A DNA stretch of 64,000 nt, from assembly GCA_024640985.1 (NCBI GenBank), contig JAHEDY010000002.1:23365-87364 (forward strand), given 5' to 3'. The stretch comes from Gammaproteobacteria bacterium (GTDB lineage: Bacteria > Pseudomonadota > Gammaproteobacteria > Pseudomonadales > Litorivicinaceae). Under the pieces are notes generated by a model that did not search any database, was not told where the DNA came from, and saw only the letters and a list, made by a program, of their open reading frames with translations. The first letter of the stretch is position 1; every line of letters starts with the position of its first letter. This document shows positions 43,184 to 54,460 of the stretch, one piece after another. A program made the translations under genes and the position numbers.

Positions 43184-43985
43184 GGCGTTCAGCCACGTAC
43201 GCATCAATCATCCCACGAGAGATCGAGGCTTTTGGTGGTAGTTTCGGTAACCGATCGATAGAAAACCACTGTGCATCAACAATCTCTTCGCCATCAATCT
43301 GTATGTCTCCAGACTTCCATTCAGCTCGGTATCCGAGCATCAATGAGTGCTTAAACGGCCAACTTTGACTGCCCTGGAATATGGGTTGTTTGATTGATAC
43401 CCCCACCTCCTCAAAAATTTCGCGATGGCAAGCGTGCTCAGCCGACTCGCCTGCTTCAACAAAACCAGCCAGTGTAGAATACATTCCCTCAACGAATCGC
43501 GGAGCTCGTGCCAACAAAATATCATCACCACGAGTAATTAACACGATGACACATGGTGAAATCCGTGGGTATTGGGTCAAACGACAAGGCTCACAATGCA
43601 ACCCTCGATCGGATCGCGATGCTTCGGTCGGCTGACCACAGCGCCCGCAGTATTGATGCTCTTCAAGAAAATCCAGAACCTGTATCGCGGTACTGACAGG
43701 AATAAATTGGCGACTGTCCATTTGAATCAGCGCAGGCCTGAGCGCTTCATACGTCAGGGATTGAATGGGCCGTGCGCGAACGCCGTAATAAGTCATGCCA
43801 TCCAATGTCCCTGCAAGCACTGGGTCAAGGCCTCGGATCAGCGCATCATCGAGTTCGAACAAACAAGGAGCCCCGCTATCTGTGACAGCGACTGACCGCT
43901 CGTTTGAAGTCACGACAACACGTGATGAATGGCCAGTATCCAACCCAGGTAACCAACTCACCTCATGATCGCCTAGCCAGTTCAT
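43176..43985 (-). CDS. nudC: NADH pyrophosphatase / RNA decapping hydrolase NudC
   Basis: 269 residues from the ATG at 43985, which overlaps the dnaQ stop (ATGA); the GTG at 44003 is rejected. A four-cysteine zinc site (C113, C116, C131, C134) is followed by a complete Nudix box GFVEAGESAEHACHREIFEEVGV (174-196) and the NudC motif SQSWPFKHS (usually SQPWPFPxS). It hydrolyses NADH and removes NAD caps from RNA. Encoded with dnaQ, rnhA and sohB. Confidence 0.93.
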   Translation of the reverse strand: MNWLGDHEVSWLPGLDTGHSSRVVVTSNERSVAVTDSGAPCLFELDDALIRGLDPVLAGTLDGMTYYGVRARPIQSLTYEALRPALIQMDSRQFIPVSTAIQVLDFLEEHQYCGRCGQPTEASRSDRGLHCEPCRLTQYPRISPCVIVLITRGDDILLARAPRFVEGMYSTLAGFVEAGESAEHACHREIFEEVGVSIKQPIFQGSQSWPFKHSLMLGYRAEWKSGDIQIDGEEIVDAQWFSIDRLPKLPPKASISRGMIDAYVAERLS

Positions 43986-44698
43986 GACTGGGATCGATCC
44001 CACACAATGTCTGCTTTCGACTCTCGTAATGTGTCAAGAAACGCTTGGTGGTTAGAAAGCTCCTCATCGCTCGGAGGGATAACGCGTTGTTGCCGGGCAG
44101 CATCGGTCAATTTCTGGATCGGCTCAAATCTGGAGCCTTGTTGGAGATTCTCAGAACCACCAAACATTCGGCTCTGCTCGCGAGTCATCGCCAGATAGAC
44201 GCGAGTCAGGAGCTCGGCATCCAGTAGCGCGCCATGCAGTGTTCGCTCACTGGCATCGATCTTGTAATCCCGGCAGAGTGCATCCAGCGAATTCCGCTTT
44301 CCAGGCCGCTTCTCTTTTGCCATTGCCAAGGTATCAACCGGCGCTCCGCCATACATCAAGTCGACCATGCTGGGTGCGCGTGGAATTCGTTTGAGTTCAG
44401 CCTCTAAAAAATTCACGTCGAATGACGCATTGTGGGCAATCAATTCTGCGCCGCGAATAAACTCAATAAACTCATCAACAATTCCGGCAAAATTTGGCTT
44501 GTCGGTCAGAAATTCATTGGTGATCCCATGAACTTCGATCGCCTCATGATCAATCGCTCGTTCAGGATTGATGTACGCGTGAAAATGACGATCGGTCAGA
44601 CGTCGATTCACCATTTCAATACACCCAATTTCAATCACACGGTGACCCTGATTGGGGTCGAGGCCGGTGGTTTCAGTATCTAGAATGATTTGCCGCAT
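43982..44698 (-). CDS. dnaQ: DNA polymerase III epsilon subunit (3'-5' proofreading)
   Basis: 238 residues. Exonuclease motifs: [10 protein letters not shown] (D7, E9), [16 protein letters not shown], and [17 protein letters not shown] with the catalytic H and D. The C-terminus should carry the sliding-clamp and alpha-subunit contacts. The start lies 19 bases inside rnhA, and here both genes run in the same direction, unlike the divergent E. coli pair. Confidence 0.96.
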   Translation of the reverse strand: MRQIILDTETTGLDPNQGHRVIEIGCIEMVNRRLTDRHFHAYINPERAIDHEAIEVHGITNEFLTDKPNFAGIVDEFIEFIRGAELIAHNASFDVNFLEAELKRIPRAPSMVDLMYGGAPVDTLAMAKEKRPGKRNSLDALCRDYKIDASERTLHGALLDAELLTRVYLAMTREQSRMFGGSENLQQGSRFEPIQKLTDAARQQRVIPPSDEELSNHQAFLDTLRESKADIVWDRSQS

Positions 44699-45132
44699 AG
44701 CTCGCTCACCCCTTGATTAGCCAATTCATCGGCACGCTCGTTGCCAGGGTGACCGGCGTGCCCCTTGACCCAATGCCAATGCACCTGATGACAGGATGCC
44801 GCATTATCCAGTCGTTGCCAGAGATCTTGATTGGAGACGGGTTTTCTTGACGCCGTTTTCCAACCATTCTTCTTCCAATTGGCGAGCCATTTGGTGATTC
44901 CGTCTTTCACGTAAACGGAATCGGTAAACACATGGACGGTGCAAGAACCTTTCAGCGCCGAAAGTCCTTCAATGGCAGCCATCAGTTCCATCCGGTTGTT
45001 GGTGGTTTCGGGATCACAACCGCTGAGCTCTTTGCGATGCTCGCCATACTCCATCAAAACGCCCCATCCACCAATGCCGGGATTCCCTTTGCATGCGCCG
45101 TCGGTGTAGAGCGTGACAACTTTCTCAGTCAC
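44680..45132 (-). CDS. rnhA: Ribonuclease HI
   Basis: 150 residues. [17 protein letters not shown] (first catalytic D), [15 protein letters not shown] (E), [12 protein letters not shown] (D) and the basic protrusion [10 protein letters not shown], then [17 protein letters not shown]. It degrades RNA in RNA-DNA hybrids. Its start overlaps the sohB stop by ATGA and its 3' end overlaps dnaQ by 19 bases. Confidence 0.97.
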   Translation of the reverse strand: MTEKVVTLYTDGACKGNPGIGGWGVLMEYGEHRKELSGCDPETTNNRMELMAAIEGLSALKGSCTVHVFTDSVYVKDGITKWLANWKKNGWKTASRKPVSNQDLWQRLDNAASCHQVHWHWVKGHAGHPGNERADELANQGVSELCGKSF

Positions 45133-46169
45133 AACCGAGTAAAATCCTGATTGGAGCGATTGATGTAGGCATCGACTTGATCAGTAATCGCTGCCGATGC
45201 CTCCCGACTGAGCCGTGCTGCCAACGATTTCTTTTCATGCCACTTCAAAGCGATGAGATGATGGTCTTGGTTGAGTGTCATCAGCACATCATCAGAGGTT
45301 GCAATTTGGTCGCAAAGCCCTTTAGTCAGCGCATCGGTTCCATAGAAAATGGATCCATCGGCAACCGCGTCAAGGTCCAGTTCAGGCCGACGCTCTGCGA
45401 TCCATGCCTTAAAGAGATCATGGGTTTGTTCGAGATCTTCTTTGAACTTCTTACGTCCTTCCGGCGTGTTTTCACCTAAGAGCGTTAACGTCCGTTTGTT
45501 CGCCCCAGCGGTGTGTAACTCAACATCAACATCACGATTTTTCAAAAAGCGATAGATATTCGGAATCTGTGCAACGACACCGATCGAACCAAGAACTGCA
45601 AACGGTGCCGCGACAATTCGGTCGGCACAGACAGCCATCATATACCCGCCGCTTGCTGCGACTGTGTCCACGCAAGCAATCGACTCAACACCAGCATCTC
45701 GCAAACGCGCAAGTTGAGAGCTTGCTAACCCATAAGTGTGAACCAATCCACCGGGAGAGGTTAGCTTCAGGACCACAAGATCTGGGATTGGATCCATCAG
45801 AAGGATGGCGGACACCTCTTCTCGCAAACCGTTCACTTGTGATGCTTTCATGTCCCCTTTGAATTCAAGAACCACAGCGAGCTTCTGATGAGCGCTCTCT
45901 GCTGTTGATTTCTTCGGCGACTTCTTTTTCAGTCGATTTTTCAATCGTTCAAGAACCGATGGCTGATCACTATTCAAGGCCGCTTCAACAAATGTACCCA
46001 CATATTGTTTTTGTTCAGCAATCTTTTTTGAGAGATCGGTGACTTTAATCGTCCCCTTCGCCTCGTCGCCACCCGACATTTTTGAACTGACCGCAATCAC
46101 AAGAACGATTGCAACCACGACAGTCAGTGTCTGCAACAAAAACAAACCGTATTCGGCCACGAAATCCAT
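45129..46169 (-). CDS. sohB: Protease SohB (S49 family)
   Basis: 346 residues. An N-terminal membrane anchor (about 9-28), a SohB-specific N-terminal domain, then the S49 protease fold. The Ser-Lys pair is S173 in [12 protein letters not shown] and K225 in [10 protein letters not shown]. It is a periplasmic-facing inner-membrane peptidase of signal-peptide-peptidase type. One-base overlap with the ppiD stop and ATGA overlap with rnhA put it in the ppiD-sohB-rnhA-dnaQ-nudC series. Confidence 0.93.
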   Translation of the reverse strand: MDFVAEYGLFLLQTLTVVVAIVLVIAVSSKMSGGDEAKGTIKVTDLSKKIAEQKQYVGTFVEAALNSDQPSVLERLKNRLKKKSPKKSTAESAHQKLAVVLEFKGDMKASQVNGLREEVSAILLMDPIPDLVVLKLTSPGGLVHTYGLASSQLARLRDAGVESIACVDTVAASGGYMMAVCADRIVAAPFAVLGSIGVVAQIPNIYRFLKNRDVDVELHTAGANKRTLTLLGENTPEGRKKFKEDLEQTHDLFKAWIAERRPELDLDAVADGSIFYGTDALTKGLCDQIATSDDVLMTLNQDHHLIALKWHEKKSLAARLSREASAAITDQVDAYINRSNQDFTRL

Positions 46170-48016
46170 TAGCGTTTAACCATCTCAGCCGCCGAGGTCA
46201 CGATTGACCAGAACTCGCTGCCTTCTTGCGTCGTTCTCAATTGAGCCAATGCAGCCTCGAGATTCGATTCATTGGTCGTGCCCTTCTCCAAACTCAGAGC
46301 GTCCACTCGCGCCACAACCACTGTGTCGGCAGCGATTTCAGCGACAAAAGTCGATGAGCGATCCTGGGTTGGTGCGGGGGCTGCGAAGGCAACAGAAAGA
46401 ATGTCGCGAGCAATTGAATCATCACCGTTCCGATCAAGTTGATTAAACGACTGCGTCACGATTCCTGCGGCTGTGGTTGGCAGGTCTTTTTCACCAGCCT
46501 TCCAGTGCGTTTGGATTGCATCGGCTAACGCTTTGGCATTCGATTGCGCCTTGTCATTGCGCAATCGGTCGATGATGGTATCACGCACCTCAGCTAACGG
46601 ACGCACAGCTTTTGGCTCATACGCATTCACTCGAAATGTCATCCACAAACCAGGTTCAGCTTCGAACACTTCTGCGTTTAATTCACCGCTATAGAGAGTT
46701 TCATTAAAGACTCGTCGAAGAACAGCCTCTTGCGAAAAAAGCCCCGTTGCTGTCGATCGACCGAAGAGATCTGTGGACTGAATCTTGACCCCATAGACGC
46801 TATTGAGCTCATTCAGCGTTCCACTGAAGGCTATATTTGAAAACTCTTCAAGATTATTCGCCAATAGCTGTGACGCCTCCCGATCCACTAATTCTTCCAG
46901 CAAGCGTGGCGCTCTTGTGTCAAAGCTCTCGACTGGCTTAGCGCGGCTTTCCAAGAGTTCAATTAGATGATACCCATATTGAGTTTTGACAGGATCTGAG
47001 ACGGTATTTGGTGTCAGTGCGTTAAGAGCCGCTTCAAATTCAGGGACAAAGGTTCCGCTTGGAGCAAAGCCGAGATCACCTCCGGTTTCTTTGCTGGCAA
47101 TGTCGTCAGAATATTCAGACGCCAGTTCAGCGAAATCGGCTCCATTATCGATTTTCTGTTTCAGATCCATCGCTTTTTCAAGCGCATCGTCACTATCTGC
47201 AATCAGGATGTGCCGTGCACGACGTTCAGACTCATTGGCAGCCTGTGCAACCTCTGCGTCGTAAGCATCGCGCAAGTCGTCACTGCTAATGGTGACTTGT
47301 TCACGGAAGTCATCAGAGCTTAACAAGACATACTCAAGAGCCACCGATTCATCGGTCACAAATTGCGACGAATTTGCGTCATAAAATGATGTGATTTCCT
47401 CATCGGCGACCGTCACCTGATCAAGAAACTGATCTGCTTTCACGACCACCAACTCACCCGATCGTTTCTGATTTTGCAGAACGTCTAATCGTGCAAGCTC
47501 GGACGGCGTGACCAGCGTCGAGGTCTCCACAGCACCTTTCACCTGGTACTCGATTAAATTACGCTTGAGTTCGTCTCTAAAATCGAGTCGAGACATTCCC
47601 ATTTGACCGATTGCACGGTCAAAGGCTCTTGGATCAAATCGGCCCTCTGTTTGAAACTGTGGGATCTCAACAATGACCTGATCTACCAATTGATCAGTCA
47701 CTCCAAAAGCGAGCTTCTCCGAATAACTGGTGGCAGCGGCTTCTTCAACTAGTGCATTTAATACACTCTGACGGAGCAGATCTTCATTGATCGCACCTGG
47801 ATCACCCAAGATACTCAACAGTTGCCGACGTTCTTGCTCAAGCTTGCTTACAAAGCGACGCTCGGTAATTTCTACACCATCAACTTCGGCGATCACTGTG
47901 TCGCCATCGCTGCCACTCATAAAATTGACGCCTGTGATGACAAAAGTGACCGCGATCAGACCGACAATAATCTTGGCGATAATGCCGCTTGAGTTATCTC
48001 GAATATTTTGAAGCAT
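46169..48016 (-). CDS. ppiD: Periplasmic folding chaperone PpiD
   Basis: 615 residues. An N-terminal membrane anchor (IIVGLIAVTFVITGVNFM), a SurA-like chaperone part (residues 35-220), a parvulin domain (RRARHILIADSDDALEKAMDL ... GGDLGFAPSGTFVPEFE ... QYGYHLIELLES, about 265-355) and a C-terminal chaperone part. It assists outer-membrane and periplasmic protein folding near the translocon. It follows hupB but a terminator (48040-48060) separates them. Confidence 0.92.
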   Translation of the reverse strand: MLQNIRDNSSGIIAKIIVGLIAVTFVITGVNFMSGSDGDTVIAEVDGVEITERRFVSKLEQERRQLLSILGDPGAINEDLLRQSVLNALVEEAAATSYSEKLAFGVTDQLVDQVIVEIPQFQTEGRFDPRAFDRAIGQMGMSRLDFRDELKRNLIEYQVKGAVETSTLVTPSELARLDVLQNQKRSGELVVVKADQFLDQVTVADEEITSFYDANSSQFVTDESVALEYVLLSSDDFREQVTISSDDLRDAYDAEVAQAANESERRARHILIADSDDALEKAMDLKQKIDNGADFAELASEYSDDIASKETGGDLGFAPSGTFVPEFEAALNALTPNTVSDPVKTQYGYHLIELLESRAKPVESFDTRAPRLLEELVDREASQLLANNLEEFSNIAFSGTLNELNSVYGVKIQSTDLFGRSTATGLFSQEAVLRRVFNETLYSGELNAEVFEAEPGLWMTFRVNAYEPKAVRPLAEVRDTIIDRLRNDKAQSNAKALADAIQTHWKAGEKDLPTTAAGIVTQSFNQLDRNGDDSIARDILSVAFAAPAPTQDRSSTFVAEIAADTVVVARVDALSLEKGTTNESNLEAALAQLRTTQEGSEFWSIVTSAAEMVKR

Positions 48017-48039
48017 GTTGAGTTGTAACCTATAGATTC

Positions 48040-48060
48040 AAAAAAGGGGCCTAGGGCCCC
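48040..48060 (-). terminator. Rho-independent terminator after hupB
   Basis: On the minus strand GGGGCC (48060-48055), loop CTA, GGCCCC (48051-48046), then six T. It lies 26 bases after the hupB stop and 24 bases before the ppiD start codon. Confidence 0.92.
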
Positions 48061-48085
48061 TCTATGATAAAAGACAATTGTTAAC

Positions 48086-48358
48086 TTAGTTAACAGCGTC
48101 TTTCAGTGCCTTACCTGCTTTGAAGCCAGGAACTTGAGCTGCAGCAATCTGGATCGTCGCACCAGTTTGTGGATTACGGCCTGTGCGAGCAGCACGTGCC
48201 TTCACCTGAAATGTACCAAACCCGACCAATGAAACAGTGTCACCATTTTTCAAAGCACCGGTAACTGCACCCAGAGTCGCATCCAGAGCTTTACCCGCAT
48301 CGGCTTTCGATAAACCTGCATCAGCAGCGATTGCATCAATTAATTCTGATTTATTCAC
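48086..48358 (-). CDS. hupB: DNA-binding protein HU-beta
   Basis: 90 residues, GTG start. [46 protein letters not shown] and [12 protein letters not shown] are HU signatures; the proline-containing beta arm (RNPQTG) inserts into the minor groove. A histone-like nucleoid protein. It lies downstream of lon as in many gammaproteobacteria, with its own 123-base leader and terminator. Confidence 0.97.
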   Translation of the reverse strand: MNKSELIDAIAADAGLSKADAGKALDATLGAVTGALKNGDTVSLVGFGTFQVKARAARTGRNPQTGATIQIAAAQVPGFKAGKALKDAVN

Positions 48359-48481
48359 TCGTAGTACCCCTATTGGTTTTTTTGTAAGTAATTTTGTGGC
48401 GCCGGATTGATATAGTTCAAAAACGACCTCGAAAACTAGCGCCTATCATTTATACCAACGCTGATTGCATGAAACAACCTG

Positions 48482-50899
48482 TTAATGCGCTCTTGGCGTG
48501 TTTTTTTCCGTTCTCTGTTCTGTTTCTGAACCATTTGCACTTTCTGCAATGACAAAAGGCTCAGGGATGTACGCCAGCGCAATGTCGAAAACTTGGTCAA
48601 TCCAAGAGACCGCTTTGATCTCCAAATCGGCCTTCACATTGTCTGGGATCTCCTTCAAATCAGACACATTTTCTTCCGGAATAATGACGGTCTTAATTCC
48701 CCCGCGATGGGCAGCGAGAAGTTTTTCCTTTAACCCACCGATCTGTAATACCTGACCTCGCAAGGTAATCTCTCCAGTCATTGCAACATCGGCTTTGACT
48801 GGCACATTGGCGAGGACTGACACGAGCGCTGTACACATTCCGATGCCTGCGCTTGGACCATCTTTTGGAGTCGCTCCTTCAGGCACGTGGATGTGAAGAT
48901 CCATTTTTTCATGGAAATTCGGATCAATCCCAAGACTAACCGCACGGCTGCGAGCGACGGTCAGTGCAGCCTGAATAGACTCTTGCATGACATCACCAAG
49001 TGAACCCGTACGTATTTGTTTGCCCTTACCCGGCATCGCAACCGCTTCGATGGTTAATAATTCACCACCAACGCTAGTCCAGGCCAAACCAGTCACTTGT
49101 CCGATCCGATCTTCCGTTTCTTTCAGTCCGTAGGTGTACTTACGAACACCTGAATAATCCTCAAGGACGTCCGGTGAAATGACCATGGTCTCTGAATCAT
49201 TTCCACCAATCTTTTTGTGCCCATCTTCAATCCGCCGACGGACAACCTTCCGCGCTAGTTTCGACACTTCTCGGTCCAGTCCGCGAACACCAGCCTCTTT
49301 GGTGTAATAACGAATGAGATCCGTCAGAGTTGCATCAGGCACTTCAATTTCTTTAGCGCCGAGCCCGTTGTTCTTAATTTGCTTTGGAACCAAATATTTT
49401 TTCGCAATATTGAGCTTCTCGTCCTCGGTGTAACCTGGAATACGGATGATTTCCATCCGATCAAGCAATGGTGCCGGCATGTTCATCGAGTTGGATGTGC
49501 AAACAAACATGACCTCAGACAAATCGAAATCGACCTCGAGATAATGATCGTTAAAAGTATGATTTTGCTCAGGATCCAAGACTTCCAGCAAGGCTGATGC
49601 CGGATCTCCACGATGATCCATGCCCATTTTATCGATCTCGTCGAGCAAAAATAGCGGGTTTTTCACCCCGGCTTTGGACAATTTCTGAATAATCTTGCCT
49701 GGCATCGATCCAATGTAGGTCCGGCGATGACCTCGAATCTCAGACTCGTCCCGAACTCCGCCAAGAGCCATACGAACAAACTCTCGGTTTGTCGCTCTTG
49801 CGATCGATTCACCCAGCGAGGTCTTACCAACACCAGGAGGTCCGACAAGGCACAACACGGGACTTTTAGATTTTTTCACCCGCATTTGTACAGCCAGATA
49901 CTCAAGGATCCGCTCCTTCACTTCCTCGAGACCATAATGATCCGCCTCAAGAATGTCTCCCGCCTTGATTAAATCGTGACGAACTCGAGAACGCTTAGTC
50001 CACGGACAGCCTAACAACCAATCTAAATAGGCGCGAACCACTGTGGCTTCAGCCGACATCGGAGACATCATTTTCAGTTTTTGGAGCTCACCCTCGGCTT
50101 TTTCTTTGCCTTCTTTCGATAAACCAGACTCTTCGATTCGAGCCTGTAAGGCATCGACTTCATTTGGCGCCTCATCGAGGTCATTCATCTCTTTCTGAAT
50201 CGCTTTCATTTGCTCATTCAGATAGTACTCACGCTGACTCTTCTCCATTTGTTCTTTCACGCGTCCACGGATGCGCTTTTCAACTTGCAGAAGATCTAAT
50301 TCGGATTCCATCAATGCAACTAGATACTCAAGGCGTTCCTTCACTTCGTGATGAGCAAGCAGCGCCTGTTTCTCTTTCAGGGGAAGCGTCAGATGCGCAG
50401 CCATGGTGTCACATAGACGGCCTGGCTCTTCGATACTTTGCAGCGAGGCTAAGACTTCGGCTGGGATTTTTTTGGATGCTTTGACGTACTTGTCAAACTG
50501 ATCCATCAAGACACGGAGTAGCGCCTCTTGGTGATGTTCTTTTAACGGAATAGACTCAACGATCTTGGCTTCTGCGCGATAATGCTCGCCGTCGAGATCA
50601 AAGTTCGACACAGTCGCGCGCTGACCACCCTCGATCAGGACTTTCACGGTTCCATCCGGGAGCTTGAGTAATTGAAGAATGGAAGCAACGGTGCCAACGT
50701 CGTACAGTTCACCCGCACGTGGCTCATCTTCACCGGCGACTTTCTGAGCCACCAGTAAAATTTCCTTGCCTCCATCCATGGCGCTCTGCAAGGCTTTGAT
50801 CGACTTGTCTCGACCAACAAATAGAGGGAGAACCATGTGGGGATAGACGACCACATCCCTCAGCGGGAGTAAAGGGAGATCCAGCTGCTGGCTACTCAT
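48482..50899 (-). CDS. lon: ATP-dependent protease Lon
   Basis: 805 residues. The N-terminal LON substrate domain (LPLLPLRDVVVYPHMVLPLFVGR), a coiled-coil region, AAA+ with Walker A GPPGVGKTS and Walker B LFLLDEIDKM, and the C-terminal protease with the catalytic serine in PKDGPSAGIGM and a lysine in GLKEKLLAAHRGG. It degrades misfolded and regulatory proteins. 14 bases after clpX. Confidence 0.98.
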   Translation of the reverse strand: MSSQQLDLPLLPLRDVVVYPHMVLPLFVGRDKSIKALQSAMDGGKEILLVAQKVAGEDEPRAGELYDVGTVASILQLLKLPDGTVKVLIEGGQRATVSNFDLDGEHYRAEAKIVESIPLKEHHQEALLRVLMDQFDKYVKASKKIPAEVLASLQSIEEPGRLCDTMAAHLTLPLKEKQALLAHHEVKERLEYLVALMESELDLLQVEKRIRGRVKEQMEKSQREYYLNEQMKAIQKEMNDLDEAPNEVDALQARIEESGLSKEGKEKAEGELQKLKMMSPMSAEATVVRAYLDWLLGCPWTKRSRVRHDLIKAGDILEADHYGLEEVKERILEYLAVQMRVKKSKSPVLCLVGPPGVGKTSLGESIARATNREFVRMALGGVRDESEIRGHRRTYIGSMPGKIIQKLSKAGVKNPLFLLDEIDKMGMDHRGDPASALLEVLDPEQNHTFNDHYLEVDFDLSEVMFVCTSNSMNMPAPLLDRMEIIRIPGYTEDEKLNIAKKYLVPKQIKNNGLGAKEIEVPDATLTDLIRYYTKEAGVRGLDREVSKLARKVVRRRIEDGHKKIGGNDSETMVISPDVLEDYSGVRKYTYGLKETEDRIGQVTGLAWTSVGGELLTIEAVAMPGKGKQIRTGSLGDVMQESIQAALTVARSRAVSLGIDPNFHEKMDLHIHVPEGATPKDGPSAGIGMCTALVSVLANVPVKADVAMTGEITLRGQVLQIGGLKEKLLAAHRGGIKTVIIPEENVSDLKEIPDNVKADLEIKAVSWIDQVFDIALAYIPEPFVIAESANGSETEQRTEKNTPRAH

Positions 50900-50913
50900 T
50901 GCGTGCTTCCTAT

Positions 50914-52206
50914 TTAGTCGGCAGCGTTTGCCGAGCGTTTTTCGTCTGATGATCCCGCGTAGATTTTCAGCGGTTCGCTGTCGCCTGTGACGACCCCTTC
51001 ATCGATGACGATTTTTGATACATCGTTCTCTGAAGGAATCTCAAACATGGGGTGTAAAAGAATACTTTCAAGAATGGACCTAAGGCCACGCGCACCTGTT
51101 TTTCGCTCCATCGCTTTCTTTGCAACGGCACGAAGTGCATCTGGACGAACGTCAAGCTCCACACCTTCCATGTCAAACAATTCTTTATACTGCTTAACCA
51201 AGGCGTTCTTTGGCTCAGATAAAATCTGGATCAATGCCTCTTCGTCGAGCTCTGTTAGGGTTGCAACTACCGGAAGACGTCCCACGAATTCTGGAATCAA
51301 GCCGTACTTCACTAAGTCTTCCGGTTCAACCTCAGCAAAGGCTTCTCCTATCGACTTGGATTCGTTTTTTGAGCGCACCTCAGCACCAAAGCCGATGCCA
51401 CCCTTTTCACTGCGATCACGAATGACCTTGTCGAGACCCGCGAATGCTCCGCCACAAATGAACAGAATATTTGAGGTGTCGACTTGTAAGAATTCTTGCT
51501 GAGGATGCTTACGTCCTCCCTGAGGAGGCACTGAGGCCACTGTCCCTTCGATGAGCTTAAGAAGGGCCTGCTGAACCCCTTCGCCCGAGACATCGCGAGT
51601 GATCGATGGGTTATCAGATTTCCTGGAAATCTTGTCGATTTCGTCAATATAAACAATGCCTTGTTGAGCTTTTTCAACATCATAATCGCATTTCTGAAGC
51701 AACTTCTGAATGATGTTTTCGACGTCTTCACCCACATACCCAGCTTCGGTTAAGGTGGTCGCATCAGCCATGGTAAAGGGCACGTTTAATAAACGAGCGA
51801 GTGTCTCAGCAAGTAAGGTCTTCCCTGAGCCAGTCGGTCCGATCAACAAAATATTCGATTTTCCGAGTTCGACGGAACGAGAATTCCTTTCGCCATGACG
51901 AAGTCGCTTGTAGTGGTTATAGACCGCAACTGCCAAGACCCGTTTCGCGCGATCTTGACCGATGACATAGTCATCCAATGTCGCTTTAATGACCTGAGGA
52001 ACAGGCAAACCATCTGACGACTCCGCATCATCAGATTCTTGAATCTCTTCGCGAATGATGTCGTTACACAGATCAACACACTCATCGCAAACAAACACGC
52101 TCGGCCCAGCGATGAGCTTACGCACTTCGTGCTGACTTTTGCCGCAAAAAGAGCAATACAAGACTTTGCCGTTACTGTCTGAAGATTGATCTGTCGTATC
52201 TGTCAT
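50914..52206 (-). CDS. clpX: ClpX, ATPase subunit of ClpXP
   Basis: 430 residues from the ATG at 52206; the GTG at 52218 sits on the ribosome-binding site. The zinc finger (C18, C21, C40, C43) recruits substrates; the AAA+ part has [23 protein letters not shown] and the sensor/arginine motifs, and the tripod for ClpP docking is the IGF loop ([11 protein letters not shown]). It unfolds proteins and feeds them to ClpP. Between clpP and lon, as usual. Confidence 0.98.
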   Translation of the reverse strand: MTDTTDQSSDSNGKVLYCSFCGKSQHEVRKLIAGPSVFVCDECVDLCNDIIREEIQESDDAESSDGLPVPQVIKATLDDYVIGQDRAKRVLAVAVYNHYKRLRHGERNSRSVELGKSNILLIGPTGSGKTLLAETLARLLNVPFTMADATTLTEAGYVGEDVENIIQKLLQKCDYDVEKAQQGIVYIDEIDKISRKSDNPSITRDVSGEGVQQALLKLIEGTVASVPPQGGRKHPQQEFLQVDTSNILFICGGAFAGLDKVIRDRSEKGGIGFGAEVRSKNESKSIGEAFAEVEPEDLVKYGLIPEFVGRLPVVATLTELDEEALIQILSEPKNALVKQYKELFDMEGVELDVRPDALRAVAKKAMERKTGARGLRSILESILLHPMFEIPSENDVSKIVIDEGVVTGDSEPLKIYAGSSDEKRSANAAD

Positions 52207-52255
52207 TTTTTTACCCACTCCGTTGCGTCAACAGTGCGTTGTCGCCAACGGAAAA

Positions 52256-52858
52256 TCAAGCCTCTTTGGTCGAATCCGAACGATGTTCTAACACATCGTC
52301 GATCAGTCCATACTTCTTCGCCTCATCGGCATCCATAAAGCGATCGCGATCTGTGTCTTTCTCAATCTGCTTCATGGTTTGGCCGGTGTGCAGCGCCAAC
52401 TTTGAATTCAATTTCGTGCGAATCTTCAAGATCTCTTTCGCATGAATATCAATATCGGACGCTTGGCCTGAATATCCACCCAACGGCTGATGAATCATCA
52501 TCCGCGAGTTCGGTAACGCAAAACGCTTACCTTTGGCTCCACCTGCCAGCAAGAACGCCCCCATACTGGCCGCTTGACCAATACACAAGGTTGAGACATC
52601 CGGCTTGATGAATTGCATGGTGTCGTAAATCGCCATTCCAGCTGTCACCGACCCACCGGGCGAGTTAATATAGAGATGAATGTCCTTATCGGGATTTTCA
52701 GACTCTAAAAACAACAGCTGTGCAACAATCAGATTGGCCATGTGATCTTCCACCTGACCAACCATAAAGATGACGCGCTCTTTTAAAAGCCGGGAATAGA
52801 TGTCGTAAGAGCGCTCGCCACGCGAGCTCTGCTCAACAACAATCGGGACCAATGCCAT
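52256..52858 (-). CDS. clpP: ATP-dependent Clp protease proteolytic subunit ClpP
   Basis: 200 residues. The catalytic residues are S98 in [13 protein letters not shown] and H123 in [14 protein letters not shown], with the aspartate in [12 protein letters not shown]. It forms a double heptamer chamber. The N-terminal [22 protein letters not shown] is nearly invariant among gammaproteobacteria. 16 bases after tig, 49 bases before the clpX start codon. Confidence 0.98.
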   Translation of the reverse strand: MALVPIVVEQSSRGERSYDIYSRLLKERVIFMVGQVEDHMANLIVAQLLFLESENPDKDIHLYINSPGGSVTAGMAIYDTMQFIKPDVSTLCIGQAASMGAFLLAGGAKGKRFALPNSRMMIHQPLGGYSGQASDIDIHAKEILKIRTKLNSKLALHTGQTMKQIEKDTDRDRFMDADEAKKYGLIDDVLEHRSDSTKEA

Positions 52859-52874
52859 GTAAATACCTCTAGTG

Positions 52875-54185
52875 TTAGCCCTGACGACTCTTCATGACGT
52901 CAGCGTATGACATATCAATGGTCTTAGCTTTCGCAGATTCAAGGAGTTTTTCGGCAACCTGCTCTTCTACCGCTAACGCCTCAACCTGCTTCAGGTTCTC
53001 GTCATTTGAATAGTAGAAGTTCACGACCTGCTCAGCATCATCATAAGCGGCAGCCATTTCATCAATCAGTGCGCGCACGCGATCTGGATCGGCCGCTAAA
53101 CCAAGCTTCTTCACGGTCGCGCCGAGCAAAATCCCTAATCGAACACGACGCTCTGCCTGCTCAGTAAACAATTCATCTGGAAGCTGATGCGGATCAAATT
53201 GTTGACCTCCACCAAATCGTTCAACAGCTTGATGCTTCAGTGTATGAATTTCGGATTTAATGGCTGACTCCGGGACTGGAGTGTCTGCATTTTTCTCGAG
53301 GAGCACATCAAACACTTTGGTCTTGTTCATATTTTTGAGCGTCAAAGACAGCTCGCGCTGCATTTGCTCTTTGAGCTCAGCTTTAAAATCTTTCTCATCG
53401 CCTGACTCAACGCCAAACGACTGAATGAATGCTTCATCAACTGTTGGCAGTTCTCCACGCTCGAGCTTGGTGACCTCAATCTTGAAGGTCGCCGCCTTAC
53501 CTTTTAGTTCTTCGGCCTGATAATCTTCTGGGAAAGTCACTTCGATATCACGCGAATCACCCTTTTTCATCCCAACGATGCCATCTTCGAATCCAGGAAT
53601 CATTGCACCTGAGCCGAGGACCAATGCGTGATCTTCGCCCTTGCCACCATCAAAGGCTTCGCCATCGATGAATCCCTCGAAATTGATCGTTACGCGATCA
53701 CCCTCTTTCGACGCCGCACGGGCCGATTCTTTCCAGCTCTTCCGCTGCTCACGCAAGGTTGCAATCATTTCTTTGATATCAGCGGCGCCCACTTTACAGG
53801 TGGTTTGCTCTATCTCATCACCATCGACAAGCGTTGGATCCAGCTCTGGAAAGACTTCAAATGTGGCCTTAAACGAGAAATCTGAGCCTTCTTCAAATTT
53901 CACATCGTCGATTTTCGGCTGTCCAATGGGCTTGACGTCGTGTTCGCTCAATGCCTCGCCGAGAGACTTTTCCATGAGGTCAGAGACAATTTCTTGACGA
54001 ATGGCCTGACCATATCGTTGACGCACGACTTTGGCGGGCACTTTGCCTGGGCGGAACCCATCAATACGCACGCGCTTCGCAGTCTCAGCCAATTTGGCTT
54101 CGAATTCGGTTTCAACATCCCCGGTTGGGATAGTGATCGTAAATTGGCGCTCTAATGCGCTCGGGGATTCCAGGACAACCTGCAT
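52875..54185 (-). CDS. tig: Trigger factor
   Basis: 436 residues. The N-terminal ribosome-binding signature [16 protein letters not shown], a central FKBP-like isomerase domain ([39 protein letters not shown]) and a helical C-terminal chaperone domain. It binds nascent chains at the ribosome exit. First gene of tig-clpP-clpX-lon; a small palindrome lies about 17 bases before its start codon. Confidence 0.98.
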   Translation of the reverse strand: MQVVLESPSALERQFTITIPTGDVETEFEAKLAETAKRVRIDGFRPGKVPAKVVRQRYGQAIRQEIVSDLMEKSLGEALSEHDVKPIGQPKIDDVKFEEGSDFSFKATFEVFPELDPTLVDGDEIEQTTCKVGAADIKEMIATLREQRKSWKESARAASKEGDRVTINFEGFIDGEAFDGGKGEDHALVLGSGAMIPGFEDGIVGMKKGDSRDIEVTFPEDYQAEELKGKAATFKIEVTKLERGELPTVDEAFIQSFGVESGDEKDFKAELKEQMQRELSLTLKNMNKTKVFDVLLEKNADTPVPESAIKSEIHTLKHQAVERFGGGQQFDPHQLPDELFTEQAERRVRLGILLGATVKKLGLAADPDRVRALIDEMAAAYDDAEQVVNFYYSNDENLKQVEALAVEEQVAEKLLESAKAKTIDMSYADVMKSRQG

Positions 54186-54201
54186 GGATTAACCTCAGTT
54201 A

Positions 54202-54216
54202 TTCAAATCGTTTGAA
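54202..54216. promoter_or_regulatory. Palindrome in the tig leader
   Basis: TTCAAA (54202-54207), TCG, TTTGAA (54211-54216): a perfect 6-bp inverted repeat in the region between tRNA-Leu and tig. A second inverted repeat, TACTGCT (54233-54239) and AGCAGTA (54249-54255), lies closer to the tRNA end. The first could be an operator or leader hairpin for tig, the second a tRNA processing or termination structure. No function is proven. Confidence 0.35.
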
Positions 54217-54261
54217 ATTAAACGCGATAGGATACTGCTTTCAGTCCTAGCAGTACAGTGA

Positions 54262-54346
<85 letters not shown>

Positions 54347-54460
54347 AACAGAACGCAGAACGCGTTATGAGGCGGCGGATATTGAAGCATTTACCGTAAA
54401 ATATCAAGCAAAAATAACCCAAAGGCAGTAGTCTAATTGCACTCTTTTAAGGATGACGAC

